Below are positions 6,374 to 13,626 of a stretch of DNA of 14,375 bases, one piece after another (positions within the stretch are counted from its first letter, which is position 1; every line of letters begins with the position of its first letter). The position numbers and the translations under genes were made by a program. The notes below the pieces were generated by a model, which did not search any database, was not told where the DNA came from, and was given only the letters and a program-made list of their open reading frames with translations. Source of the stretch: Candidatus Dadabacteria bacterium RIFCSPHIGHO2_12_FULL_53_21 (GTDB lineage: Bacteria > Desulfobacterota_D > UBA1144 > Nemesobacterales > UBA2774); assembly GCA_001775255.1 (NCBI GenBank), contig MFCJ01000072.1:1-14375 (forward strand), given 5' to 3'.

Positions 6374-7525
6374 ATGAGAATCCTGTTTTTTATCGACACC
6401 CTTGGGTTGGGAGGCGTCATACGCCAGCTCTCCCTGCTTGCCGGGGGTCTGCAAAAGAAGGGACACCAGGTATCGGTACTCGCCCTATATCCGGTTGACC
6501 GGGACTGGGGCTCTATGTGGGAAGCCTCGCAAGTCCGAATAAGAACCCTCTATGATAAGAGGCCGGGGAACGTACTGCCGGAGGTGGCGGGTTTGATCCG
6601 GGCGGTGCTCGAATTGAGAAGGGTAATTAAGAAAGAGCGCATACAAGTCCTCTATGCCTTTCAAGGACATACAGCCAGCTTTATCTCCTGGCTTGCGGTA
6701 TGCTCTGTGCCGGGAACTAAAATCGTATGGGGCGTACAGGGCTCTACTCCTGAAAGGAGGCCCGGAGGCTATACCCGGAAGGCGTCGCCTGCCCTGTATG
6801 TAAACAAGTGGGTCTCGCCGTTCGTCCCTCTCATGATACCCAATTCGTTTAAGGGACTCGCTTCAAGGAGAAGGTTAGGCTACAGGTGCAAAAGTGAGAT
6901 CGTCATTAATAACGGTATCGATACGGATAAATTCAGACCCGACCCGGCAGCTCGCGAGATAGTGCGCCGGGAATGGGGCATCCCCGGAGACTCGCCGCTC
7001 ATAGGTATCGCCGCCCGCTTAAGCCCGGTCAAGGGACATGCCGATTTCCTGAAAGCAGCCTCACTACTTCTCAGGGAAAGGGGGGACGCCCGTTTCGTCT
7101 GCATCGGCGACGGGAATGAGCGTTACGGAAATGAGCTTAAACTCCTGGGCCGTGACTTCGGATTGGGTGATCTAATCCTGTGGGCCGGGGTCAGAGAGGA
7201 CATGCCTTCGGTTCTGAACGCGCTCGACGTGCTATGCTCCTCTTCTCACAGCGAGGGGTTCCCGAACGTGATCGGGGAGGCCATGGCCTGCGGCGTGCCC
7301 TGTGTCGTGACCGATGCGGGGGATTCCGCTCTTATCGTGGCTGACCTCGGTACTGTAGTCCCGCCGGGTGACCCCGCCGCTCTCGCACAGGGTCTGGACG
7401 GTATGCTGGACATGCTCCCGAAGGTTCGCCGCGATGATCTGCGCAGGAGGATTGAAGAAAATTTCACCCTGGAAAAGATGATAGGGGAGACCGAAAAGGC
7501 GCTTGAGGAAATGTTGAACAGCTAG
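6374..7525 (+). CDS. GT4-type glycosyltransferase (GT-B fold)
   Basis: Predicted to transfer a sugar from a nucleotide-sugar donor onto a glycan or lipid acceptor on the cytoplasmic face of the membrane. The 383 aa span both Rossmann domains. The N-terminus MRILFFIDTLGLGGVIRQL has the acceptor-domain Gly loop. NNGIDTDKF marks the linker. GIAARLSPVKGH (Arg215, Lys220) is the donor phosphate-binding pair. The E-x7-E motif EGFPNVIGE (Glu294, Glu302) is followed by AMACGVPCV. The start has CGGAGA 6 nt upstream. It is a single gene with 160-190 bp gaps on both sides. It lies between two sulfotransferase copies, which may sulfate its product (inference). Sugar specificity cannot be told. Confidence 0.9.
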   Translation: MRILFFIDTLGLGGVIRQLSLLAGGLQKKGHQVSVLALYPVDRDWGSMWEASQVRIRTLYDKRPGNVLPEVAGLIRAVLELRRVIKKERIQVLYAFQGHTASFISWLAVCSVPGTKIVWGVQGSTPERRPGGYTRKASPALYVNKWVSPFVPLMIPNSFKGLASRRRLGYRCKSEIVINNGIDTDKFRPDPAAREIVRREWGIPGDSPLIGIAARLSPVKGHADFLKAASLLLRERGDARFVCIGDGNERYGNELKLLGRDFGLGDLILWAGVREDMPSVLNALDVLCSSSHSEGFPNVIGEAMACGVPCVVTDAGDSALIVADLGTVVPPGDPAALAQGLDGMLDMLPKVRRDDLRRRIEENFTLEKMIGETEKALEEMLNS

Positions 7526-7613
7526 GCTCGCAAAGCCTGCCCTAATCCATGGATTGATACGGGACATCTACATTACCCTAAGCCCGTGGGTCTCTTCCGG
7601 TATGGACAACTCC

Positions 7614-7654
7614 ACACGCGGGCAAGTGCGCTACTTCTGCAGTGCCCCGCGTGT
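7614..7654 (+). terminator. Large inverted repeat after the glycosyltransferase, possible terminator
   Basis: ACACGCGGGCA (7614-7624) pairs with TGCCCCGCGTGT (7643-7654), with one bulged C and an 18-nt loop. It is followed by TATTATT, a weak U-rich run. It sits between the stop of the glycosyltransferase and the start of sulfotransferase B. An alternative is a regulatory hairpin for the latter. Confidence 0.4.
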
Positions 7655-7720
7655 TATTATTGGAGGGTGGAGCAAGGGAGCTTAACACCAGGCGGACAAT
7701 AGTATGAATGGATCATGGCA

Positions 7721-8728
7721 ATGACCGATTCCCCCATCTTCATCGTGGGCTGTCCCAGGAGCGGAACGAAGCTCATCCGTGACATGCTGCGCTCACACCC
7801 GGACATCACGTTCCCGCCGGAGTCCCATTTCATAACAAAGCTCTATAAACTTTACGGCGACCCGTGTAACGAAAAGGAAGCCGTAAAACTTGCCGCGACG
7901 ATTCTCGGCATCCGCTGGCTCAGGTCATTCGGGATAACGAGGACCCCGGCTTCGTTCTCGGGATGCAGGACTTACAGTGAAATCGTATCCGGTATTTTCG
8001 GGGAATGGGCGGCTATGGAGGGCAAGCCCCGCTGGGGCGATAAAACACCGCAGTATGTGACTGAAATCCCGACACTCATCGAAATCTTCCCTTCGTGCAA
8101 GATCATTCACATATACCGTGACGGGAGGGATGTCGCGCTCTCTTTCATGAAGGCATGGTTTGGTCCCGGAAACGTATACTCCGCGGCGACGGCATGGAAG
8201 CGGATGGTGACAAAGGGGAGGTTCGACGGGGCGAGGGCGGGCCTTGAGAGGTACATGGAGATACGTTATGAGAGGCTCCTCGACAATCCCGGAGAGACTA
8301 TGGAGAAGGTATGCGCATTCATCGGCGAGCCGTATTACGAAGCCGTGCTGAAACTTAATTTCGTCGAGATCGATCTCAACCTATCGCAGCCCGGAGGGTA
8401 CGGGACGAAGACAGAGATAATGCGCACGAATCAGGGGAAATGGAAGAGGGAGATGGGGGCCGGCGACCGCGCGATATTCGAATCCGCGGCTGGCGGACTT
8501 CTCGGGGAGCTCGGCTACGAGACTGAAGGGCTCGGCCGCCCTATAGGTATGCACGAGAGACTCTTTTGGAGTATTCAGGACTATTACCATTTTGTTGAAA
8601 TGCGTTTGAAGATGCGGTATACGAAGGCCTGGCTTCTGGACGAGCTGTTTCTCAGGTGGGCCGACATACGCGGCGGCATTAAGATGGAAAAAGTGTTCGG
8701 AAAGATTTCCCCGAAACGGAAGGACTGA
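7721..8728 (+). CDS. PAPS-dependent sulfotransferase family protein (copy B)
   Basis: Paralogue of the protein at 1101-2108, with the same architecture. It has a PAPS 5' loop GCPRSGTK near the N-terminus, WGDKTPQYV, and YRDGRDVALSFMKAWFGP for the 3'-phosphate, then a conserved LSQPGGYGT and AIFESAAGGLLGELGYETEG region. From the shared MTDSPIF start both products are 335 aa. The ATG at 7715 (two residues longer) is also possible; 7721 is chosen because it matches copy A and has GGA about 8 nt upstream. Differences gather in the helix after the P-loop and in the basic C-terminal tail. This suggests the same fold and cofactor with possibly different acceptors (inference). No signal peptide. Transcription may run from the glycosyltransferase side, though a hairpin at 7614-7654 may separate them. 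Confidence 0.85.
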   Translation: MTDSPIFIVGCPRSGTKLIRDMLRSHPDITFPPESHFITKLYKLYGDPCNEKEAVKLAATILGIRWLRSFGITRTPASFSGCRTYSEIVSGIFGEWAAMEGKPRWGDKTPQYVTEIPTLIEIFPSCKIIHIYRDGRDVALSFMKAWFGPGNVYSAATAWKRMVTKGRFDGARAGLERYMEIRYERLLDNPGETMEKVCAFIGEPYYEAVLKLNFVEIDLNLSQPGGYGTKTEIMRTNQGKWKREMGAGDRAIFESAAGGLLGELGYETEGLGRPIGMHERLFWSIQDYYHFVEMRLKMRYTKAWLLDELFLRWADIRGGIKMEKVFGKISPKRKD

Positions 8729-8740
8729 CATGTTTTGGAT

Positions 8741-8756
8741 CCGTGTTAAGACACGG
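8741..8756. repeat. Short perfect inverted repeat after sulfotransferase B
   Basis: CCGTGT (8741-8746) and ACACGG (8751-8756) flank a TAAG loop, 12 nt after the stop codon. No T run follows on the plus strand, so termination is uncertain. The rest of 8757-8940 shows no gene and no recognised Mg2+ leader. Confidence 0.35.
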
Positions 8757-8954
8757 GTTAAGTGTCCAATATTAATTATTGAACCATGATGTATCCTCTT
8801 CAGCGCTATTACGTATGTGCGGAAAATTCCAACTATTATAATCGCAGGGGTCAAATATACTTTTTGTAAACCGGCGGATTTGGCCCGTGGGGAGTCGAGA
8901 AGGGAGGGGTACGGGATGGGGAACGAAAGCCGGGTTTAATGAGGGAATATTGAC

Positions 8955-11477
8955 ATGGACCACCACACGGATGAATTCTGGAGCGTCCCCGAGAGCGGCC
9001 TCCTTGAAAAGCTCGGGACCTCCGCCGGAGGTCTCGGTACCGATGAGGCTCTCAGGAGGCTCGCCGGCAACGGCCGTAACATTCTGAAACCGTCTGTCGA
9101 GACTGAATGGCTTCCGATCCTTCTCTCCCAGTTCAAGAGCCCGATAATCATAATCCTGCTTTTCGCGGCTGTGCTCTCATTATTTCTCAGCAGCCCCGCC
9201 GACGCCATAATCATACTGGCGATAGTATTCGTGAGTGGATTACTCGGCTTCTGGCAGGAGCACGGGGCCGCGAACGCGGTGAAGAATCTCCTCAACATGG
9301 TCAGGATAAAGGCTGCCGTGCTGAGGGACGGGACTACCGCCGAGGTGCCGATCGAGGACATTGTGCCGGGCGACGTCGTGCTTTTGTCCGCTGGCGGAAT
9401 AATTCCCGGCGACTGCAGGATACTCGATTCGAAGGACCTTTTCGTGAACGAGGCTACCCTTACGGGAGAGACCTATCCGGCTGAAAAATTGGCGGGCGTG
9501 CTCCCTGCCGGCACTCCCCTCAGAAAACGCACGAACACCCTGTTCATGGGCACCTCGGTCGTGAGCGGGAGCGGCAGGGCGGTAATTGTGCACACCGGTA
9601 AGGAGACTCTCTTCGGCGGGATCTCGGAGAAGCTCAAGCTGAGGCCCCCCGAGACCGAATTCCAGCACGGGGTGAGGAGGTTCGGATATTTCCTCATGGA
9701 GGTGACCCTCATACTCGTGATCGCCATATTCGCGGTCAACGTCTATTTCGAGAGGCCGGTGCTCGACTCGTTCCTCTTTTCTCTCGCGATCGCCGTGGGC
9801 CTTACGCCCCAGCTGCTGCCCGCGATCATAAGCATAAACCTCGCGAGGGGCGCGAAACGCATGGCTCTCGAGAGCGTCATAGTAAAACGCCTTAGCTCGA
9901 TCGAGAACTTCGGCAGCATGAACGTTCTCTGCTCCGACAAGACGGGCACGCTCACCAGGGGGGAGGTCCGTCTGCACTCCGCCGAGGACGTTAGCGGCAG
10001 GGAGAGCGAAGACGTGCTCTTCCACGCGTACCTGAACGCCTATTTCGAGACCGGGTTCAGGAACCCGATCGACGAGGCGATACGCGCGCACTCTAAATTC
10101 GATATCGAGGGCTATAAAAAACTCGACGAAGTGCCTTACGATTTCAGCCGCAAGAGGCTGAGCATACTCCTCTCGAAGGAAGGCGCGAACTTGATGGTCA
10201 CGAAGGGAGCGCTCATAAACGTGCTCTCCGTGTGTACACACGCCCGGGTTTCGGGCGGGGGGACGGAGGACATAGAATCGGTCAGGGGAAAGATAGAGGA
10301 GCGCTTCGCCAATCTGAGCAGGGAGGGGTTCCGGGTATTGGGTGTGGCGATCAGGAGCGGAATCGGCGAAAGCCTCATCACGAAGGACTTTGAAAAGGAC
10401 ATGACGTTCCTGGGCTTTATAACCCTCTTCGATCCCCCGAAGGAAGGGGTGAGGGATACTATCGACGAGCTCGAAAGGCTCGGCATCGAGCTAAAGGTCG
10501 TTACGGGGGACAGCAGGGAAGTCGCTCTCTACGTGAGCCGGGAGGTTGGGCTCCCCGACCCGCAGGCCGTGACAGGGAAGGAGCTTCTCGTGATGAGCAA
10601 CGACGCGCTCCTCAAAATGGTCAGCCACTATAACGTCTTCGCCGAGGTGGAGCCGAGCCAGAAGGAGCGCATTATCAACGCTATGAAAAAGGCCGGGAAC
10701 GTCGTCGGGTACATGGGGGACGGCATCAACGACGCGTCGGCTCTCCACGCGGCAGACGTCGGTATATCCGTCGAGAGCGCGGTCGACGTCGCGAAGCAGG
10801 CAGCCGACATAGTGCTCCTCAAGATGGACTTGGGCGTCCTCGTGAACGGCGTCAGGGAAGGGAGGGTGACTTTCGCGAACACGCTCAAATACGTATTCAT
10901 GGCGACGAGCGCCAACTTCGGGAACATGTTCAGCATGGCCGGGGCCTCGCTGTTTCTATCCTTTCTGCCGCTCCTCCCCAAGCAGATACTGCTCACTAAC
11001 CTCATGACGGACCTGCCGGAGATGACTATCGCCGGGGACAGCGTCGACCGTGAGATGGCGGAGAAGCCGAGACGGTGGGACATACGTTTCATAAGGAACT
11101 TCATGGCGACTTTCGGTCTCATAAGCTCTATCTTCGATTACATGACGTTCGGGGTGCTGCTCTTCATATTCCACGCGACGACGGACCAGTTCAGGACGGG
11201 GTGGTTCATCGAGTCCGTCATTTCGGCGACGCTTATAATACTCGTCATAAGGACCAGGGGGCCCTTTCTCCGGAGCAGGCCGGGGAAATACCTCGCACTC
11301 GCCGTCTTTCTCGTCATATGCGCGACTTTGTTCCTGCCTTATTCGAGGCTCGCGCATCTCTTCGGCTTCCATCCGCTCCCGCCGTCGTTCCTCATCGCTC
11401 TCGGCGTGATAGTGGTCTTGTATGTGATTACTGCGGAGGTTGCGAAGAAGATTTTTTACAAGAGGGTGAGGGGGTGA
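8955..11477 (+). CDS. mgtA: Magnesium-translocating P-type ATPase (P3B, MgtA-like)
   Basis: Imports Mg2+ across the inner membrane using ATP. The 840 aa cover a complete pump. After a cytoplasmic N-terminus and M1-M2 (about 55-105) come the actuator motif LTGET (Glu172), M3-M4 with LTPQLLP (283-289), the phosphorylation site CSDKTGTLT (Asp328), the nucleotide-binding TKGAL, the hinge GDGINDASAL (588-597), and M5-M10 to the end. M5-M6 read SANFGNMFSMAGASLFLSF and LPKQILLTNLMTDLPEMTIA, typical of Mg2+ ATPases and unlike Ca2+ or heavy-metal pumps. There are no N-terminal metal-binding Cys motifs. The enterobacterial pumps carry Glu where Gln286 stands in M4. The start has GAGGGA 8 nt upstream. 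It stands alone and converges with the 11553 gene across 75 bp. Confidence 0.93.
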   Translation: MDHHTDEFWSVPESGLLEKLGTSAGGLGTDEALRRLAGNGRNILKPSVETEWLPILLSQFKSPIIIILLFAAVLSLFLSSPADAIIILAIVFVSGLLGFWQEHGAANAVKNLLNMVRIKAAVLRDGTTAEVPIEDIVPGDVVLLSAGGIIPGDCRILDSKDLFVNEATLTGETYPAEKLAGVLPAGTPLRKRTNTLFMGTSVVSGSGRAVIVHTGKETLFGGISEKLKLRPPETEFQHGVRRFGYFLMEVTLILVIAIFAVNVYFERPVLDSFLFSLAIAVGLTPQLLPAIISINLARGAKRMALESVIVKRLSSIENFGSMNVLCSDKTGTLTRGEVRLHSAEDVSGRESEDVLFHAYLNAYFETGFRNPIDEAIRAHSKFDIEGYKKLDEVPYDFSRKRLSILLSKEGANLMVTKGALINVLSVCTHARVSGGGTEDIESVRGKIEERFANLSREGFRVLGVAIRSGIGESLITKDFEKDMTFLGFITLFDPPKEGVRDTIDELERLGIELKVVTGDSREVALYVSREVGLPDPQAVTGKELLVMSNDALLKMVSHYNVFAEVEPSQKERIINAMKKAGNVVGYMGDGINDASALHAADVGISVESAVDVAKQAADIVLLKMDLGVLVNGVREGRVTFANTLKYVFMATSANFGNMFSMAGASLFLSFLPLLPKQILLTNLMTDLPEMTIAGDSVDREMAEKPRRWDIRFIRNFMATFGLISSIFDYMTFGVLLFIFHATTDQFRTGWFIESVISATLIILVIRTRGPFLRSRPGKYLALAVFLVICATLFLPYSRLAHLFGFHPLPPSFLIALGVIVVLYVITAEVAKKIFYKRVRG

Positions 11478-11552
11478 GATGGAGATATGAGAGGACTTTC
11501 TCTTCGATATCCCGCTTTTGATCCTCTGTTTCGCTCAGCGTATGAACGGATA

Positions 11553-11918
11553 TCACTTCGCTCTTAGAGCGTAGCGTCTCCTGATTACGAACAGGCTGAA
11601 CAATCCCAGCACTCCTGCCAGAGCGATCAAGCCCCACTCGTTGAACGTGGGAATCGGATGAAATTCTCCTATGCATATATTGCCGCACAATTCCTGAGCC
11701 CTGTCAGCGCATTTACCGTCCCAGTTTGTATCACAGCAGAAGCTGTCGGCCGCGCAGACGGCATCCTGACATTGCTGATCATCACATCCGAGACCGGGGT
11801 GCGCAATGCAACAGTTGCCCCCGCCCTGAGAATATCCTGTATCGGGAGCGGAGAATAAGAAAATAAACGTAAAAAGAAGGAATACGACTGATACTAAATA
11901 ACCATTCCTGTTTGACAT
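11553..11918 (-). CDS. Secreted Cys-rich protein with IPTL-CTERM sorting signal
   Basis: A 121-aa exported protein of unknown function. Residues 1-30 form a signal peptide with a hydrophobic core VSVVFLLFTFIFLFS. A compact Cys-rich module follows (36-82, ten Cys: pairs at 36/37 and 61/62, singles at 45, 50, 55, 70, 78, 82) with GCDDQQC, SFCC and NWDGKCA, a pattern seen in secreted proteins of deltaproteobacteria and planctomycetes. The C-terminus is a sorting signal: PIPTFNEWG (88-96), a hydrophobic span, then RRR. IPTL-type tails are known to be handled by exosortase H; no exosortase gene lies in this window. The ATG has AAGGAGG 7 nt upstream and a strong promoter at 12032-12060, leaving a leader of about 105 nt. 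Good expression is expected. The window also holds a decayed relative at 652-909. Confidence 0.85.
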   Translation of the reverse strand: MSNRNGYLVSVVFLLFTFIFLFSAPDTGYSQGGGNCCIAHPGLGCDDQQCQDAVCAADSFCCDTNWDGKCADRAQELCGNICIGEFHPIPTFNEWGLIALAGVLGLFSLFVIRRRYALRAK

Positions 11919-12031
11919 AGCCGGCCCTCCTTAAGATGCGTTTAACCTTACAAATCACAGGCAGGTCACTACTATCGGGCGGATTTTGAGAATACATCCA
12001 GAGTTGATAATTACACCGAATGCCTGTTCCA

Positions 12032-12060
12032 ATTATAGCAAATCTGGACTCTATTATCAA
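12032..12060 (-). promoter_or_regulatory. Near-consensus sigma70 promoter for the Cys-rich secreted protein
   Basis: On the minus strand there is TTGATA (12060-12055), exactly 17 bp, then a perfect TATAAT (12037-12032). Transcription would start near 12025 and run into the gene starting at 11918. It is the best promoter match seen in the window. Confidence 0.8.
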
Positions 12061-12149
12061 TCTTCATTTATTCGCGCGACGAGAGAGGATTTTTTACAAT
12101 AGTGTGGGGGGGGTAGAGCTTTACAAAGATTCAATTGATAAAGCCGAAG

Positions 12150-12179
12150 TTGAAATATTAGATGGTTCAATGTAATAAT
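12150..12179 (+). promoter_or_regulatory. Likely promoter of the TIR-DUF3298 gene
   Basis: TTGAAA (12150-12155), a 17-bp spacer, then TAATAA (12173-12178), or AATAAT one base later. The start site would fall near 12186, giving a leader of under 30 nt that consists almost only of the palindrome at 12194-12208. A tract of eight G lies upstream at 12106-12113. Confidence 0.5.
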
Positions 12180-12193
12180 TAAATGTTACATTC

Positions 12194-12208
12194 TTGCTGA
12201 ATCAGCAA
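12194..12208. promoter_or_regulatory. Perfect palindrome in place of a ribosome binding site
   Basis: TTGCTGA, A, TCAGCAA form a perfect 7+1+7 palindrome ending 5 nt before the ATG at 12214. No Shine-Dalgarno sequence is present there. As DNA it could be a repressor operator just after the promoter; as RNA, a 6-bp hairpin with an AAT loop would cover the ribosome landing site. Both predict tight off-state control of the TIR gene (inference). Confidence 0.55.
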
Positions 12209-12213
12209 TAATT

Positions 12214-13386
12214 ATGACTACTAATGATTATGTCTCCATATTTATTAGTTATGCAAGTGAAGATTCTGAAAAAGTACATCCATTTTACCCTATGTTAACA
12301 AAAGCAGGTGCTAAAGTATGGATGGACAAAGAAAATTTACTCCCGGGACAAGATTGGGAATTTGCTATTCGAAAGGCGATAAGAGATTCGGACTTCTTTC
12401 TAATTTTCTTAACGAATAACTCTGTTAATAAAAGAGGATTTCTGCAAAAAGAAATTAAAGTAGCATTAGATGTATGGGATGAAAAATTGCCAGACGATAT
12501 ATTTCTTATCCCAATTCGCTTGGATGATTGTGTGATGCCTGATTCACTTGTTAAGTTTCAACGTATAGACATATTCAACAATCAAGAAATTAATCAGGAG
12601 AACTCGAATTTTACTAAATTAATAGAAGGAATTGTGTTCGGAGCTGAGAAACTAGGCAAAAAATTGATACAATCAAATAATGATTACCAGCTATTAACAA
12701 AGAGAATACAAGAGATATCAAGAACTAAGTATTTCTATGAAATTGAAGTAACATACCCTCAGCTTGAAAGCCTGAAACAATATTCATACGATGATGTAAA
12801 TAATTTTTTATGTGAAGATATTAATGATGTGATACTTGATTTTAGAACATATGCAATCGAAGAATCTGGTAGTAGAAGAAAATTGGGAGATATTAATTCT
12901 AATATAGATCTTCATGAGTTGTGGATTAATCATGAAATTCATTGGAGTGATAATAGTCTATTAAGTCTAGAGTATAGTATTTTCACACTCACACCGACAA
13001 TGGCTCACCCTAATTGGGGAACAATTACCTATAACCTCAAACTACCAGACCTAGAAGTAGTAAGAATTCAAGATTTATTCAGACAAAAATCAAATTATCT
13101 TGATGTAATTTCTGAATTATGTATCAAGGAATTAAGAGAACAAACAGGGGAACATGACAAGGACGCTTTAACCGATTTTGTCTTGCCGGATTTAGGATCA
13201 GTAATCGAAATTCTATCGGATTATTATCTGACTGAAAAATATCTTGTTATCGTGTTTCATTCTAGGGTGTGGCCTCATGCGCTTGGCAGAAAAGATGTTC
13301 AAATACCTTATAGTAAACTGGCTGGATTAATCTCAGAGACAAGTGTGATTTCACGTTTTCTGCACAATCAAGAATACATTAGATGA
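12214..13386 (+). CDS. TIR domain fused to a DUF3298 (RsiV C-terminal-like) domain
   Basis: A 390-aa soluble protein without signal peptide or membrane segment. Residues 7-145 are a bacterial TIR domain: box 1 VSIFISYASED (7-17), VWMDKENLLPGQDWE (35-49), DSDFFLIFLT (58-67) and RGFLQKEI (74-81) with Glu80 in the place of the catalytic Glu of NAD-cleaving TIRs. Residues 170-375 match the pattern of DUF3298: a SIFTLTP.MAHPNWGT stretch (255-270), LPDLEVVRIQDLF (277-289), and near the end YLVIVFHSRVWPHALGR (343-359) with VQIPYSKL (362-369). DUF3298 is known as the extracellular domain of anti-sigma factor RsiV, which binds lysozyme, and of PdaC; here it must be cytoplasmic. By analogy with TIR defence proteins it may sense an infection signal through DUF3298 and deplete NAD (inference). 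AT-rich, unlike its left neighbours. Confidence 0.8.
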   Translation: MTTNDYVSIFISYASEDSEKVHPFYPMLTKAGAKVWMDKENLLPGQDWEFAIRKAIRDSDFFLIFLTNNSVNKRGFLQKEIKVALDVWDEKLPDDIFLIPIRLDDCVMPDSLVKFQRIDIFNNQEINQENSNFTKLIEGIVFGAEKLGKKLIQSNNDYQLLTKRIQEISRTKYFYEIEVTYPQLESLKQYSYDDVNNFLCEDINDVILDFRTYAIEESGSRRKLGDINSNIDLHELWINHEIHWSDNSLLSLEYSIFTLTPTMAHPNWGTITYNLKLPDLEVVRIQDLFRQKSNYLDVISELCIKELREQTGEHDKDALTDFVLPDLGSVIEILSDYYLTEKYLVIVFHSRVWPHALGRKDVQIPYSKLAGLISETSVISRFLHNQEYIR

Positions 13387-13626
13387 GCTTGATAGTGTTC
13401 CTAAAAATATTTCTAGATTAATCAACCCCCTATTATAGCTTGATAAATTATTTCTTCCCTGATGTACTAGATGGTGTTATCATCATCTTCCAGATTGCAC
13501 GGCCGAAGCGGTTAAGAGATTATTTACGATAGGTTGAGGGCGTGAGGGGACTCGACTGGCTTAAATTGCGAATCTCAACTAGTACTCCACTATTCAACTA
13601 TAATGTAAATAGTATCTTTCTTAGCC
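13387..13626. other. Convergent intergenic region, no element identified
   Basis: These 240 bases between two converging AT-rich genes hold no ORF of note and no clear terminator. A GC-richer patch at about 13495-13560 interrupts the AT-rich DNA and includes a loop-like GACTCGACTGG that faintly recalls a tRNA T-arm on the minus strand, but it does not pair as one. Confidence 0.35.

Noticed and set aside
8757..8954. Mg2+ riboswitch (M-box) or long regulatory leader before mgtA
   Set aside because: The 200-nt upstream region shows none of the conserved M-box blocks I know and no tandem hairpins; a covariance-model search would be decisive.
9240..10241. 333-codon minus-strand ORF inside the Mg2+ ATPase gene
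   Set aside because: It is fully covered by a gene with all P-type ATPase motifs; the His/Arg/Glu-rich product is a typical shadow of GC-rich coding DNA.
11484..11512. Possible terminator hairpin between mgtA and the convergent gene
   Set aside because: The repeat GATAT..ATATC with AGAG/CTCT needs unpaired bases on one side and has no clear T tract, so it does not support a terminator call.
13495..13560. tRNA-like words (minus-strand CGAGTCCCCTCACGCCC; plus-strand GGCCGAAGCGGTTAAG) suggesting a partial tRNA or att site
   Set aside because: The flanks of the presumed T-loop do not pair (AGCCA against CCCCT), no acceptor or anticodon stem forms, and the plus-strand words do not build a D-arm in frame with them.
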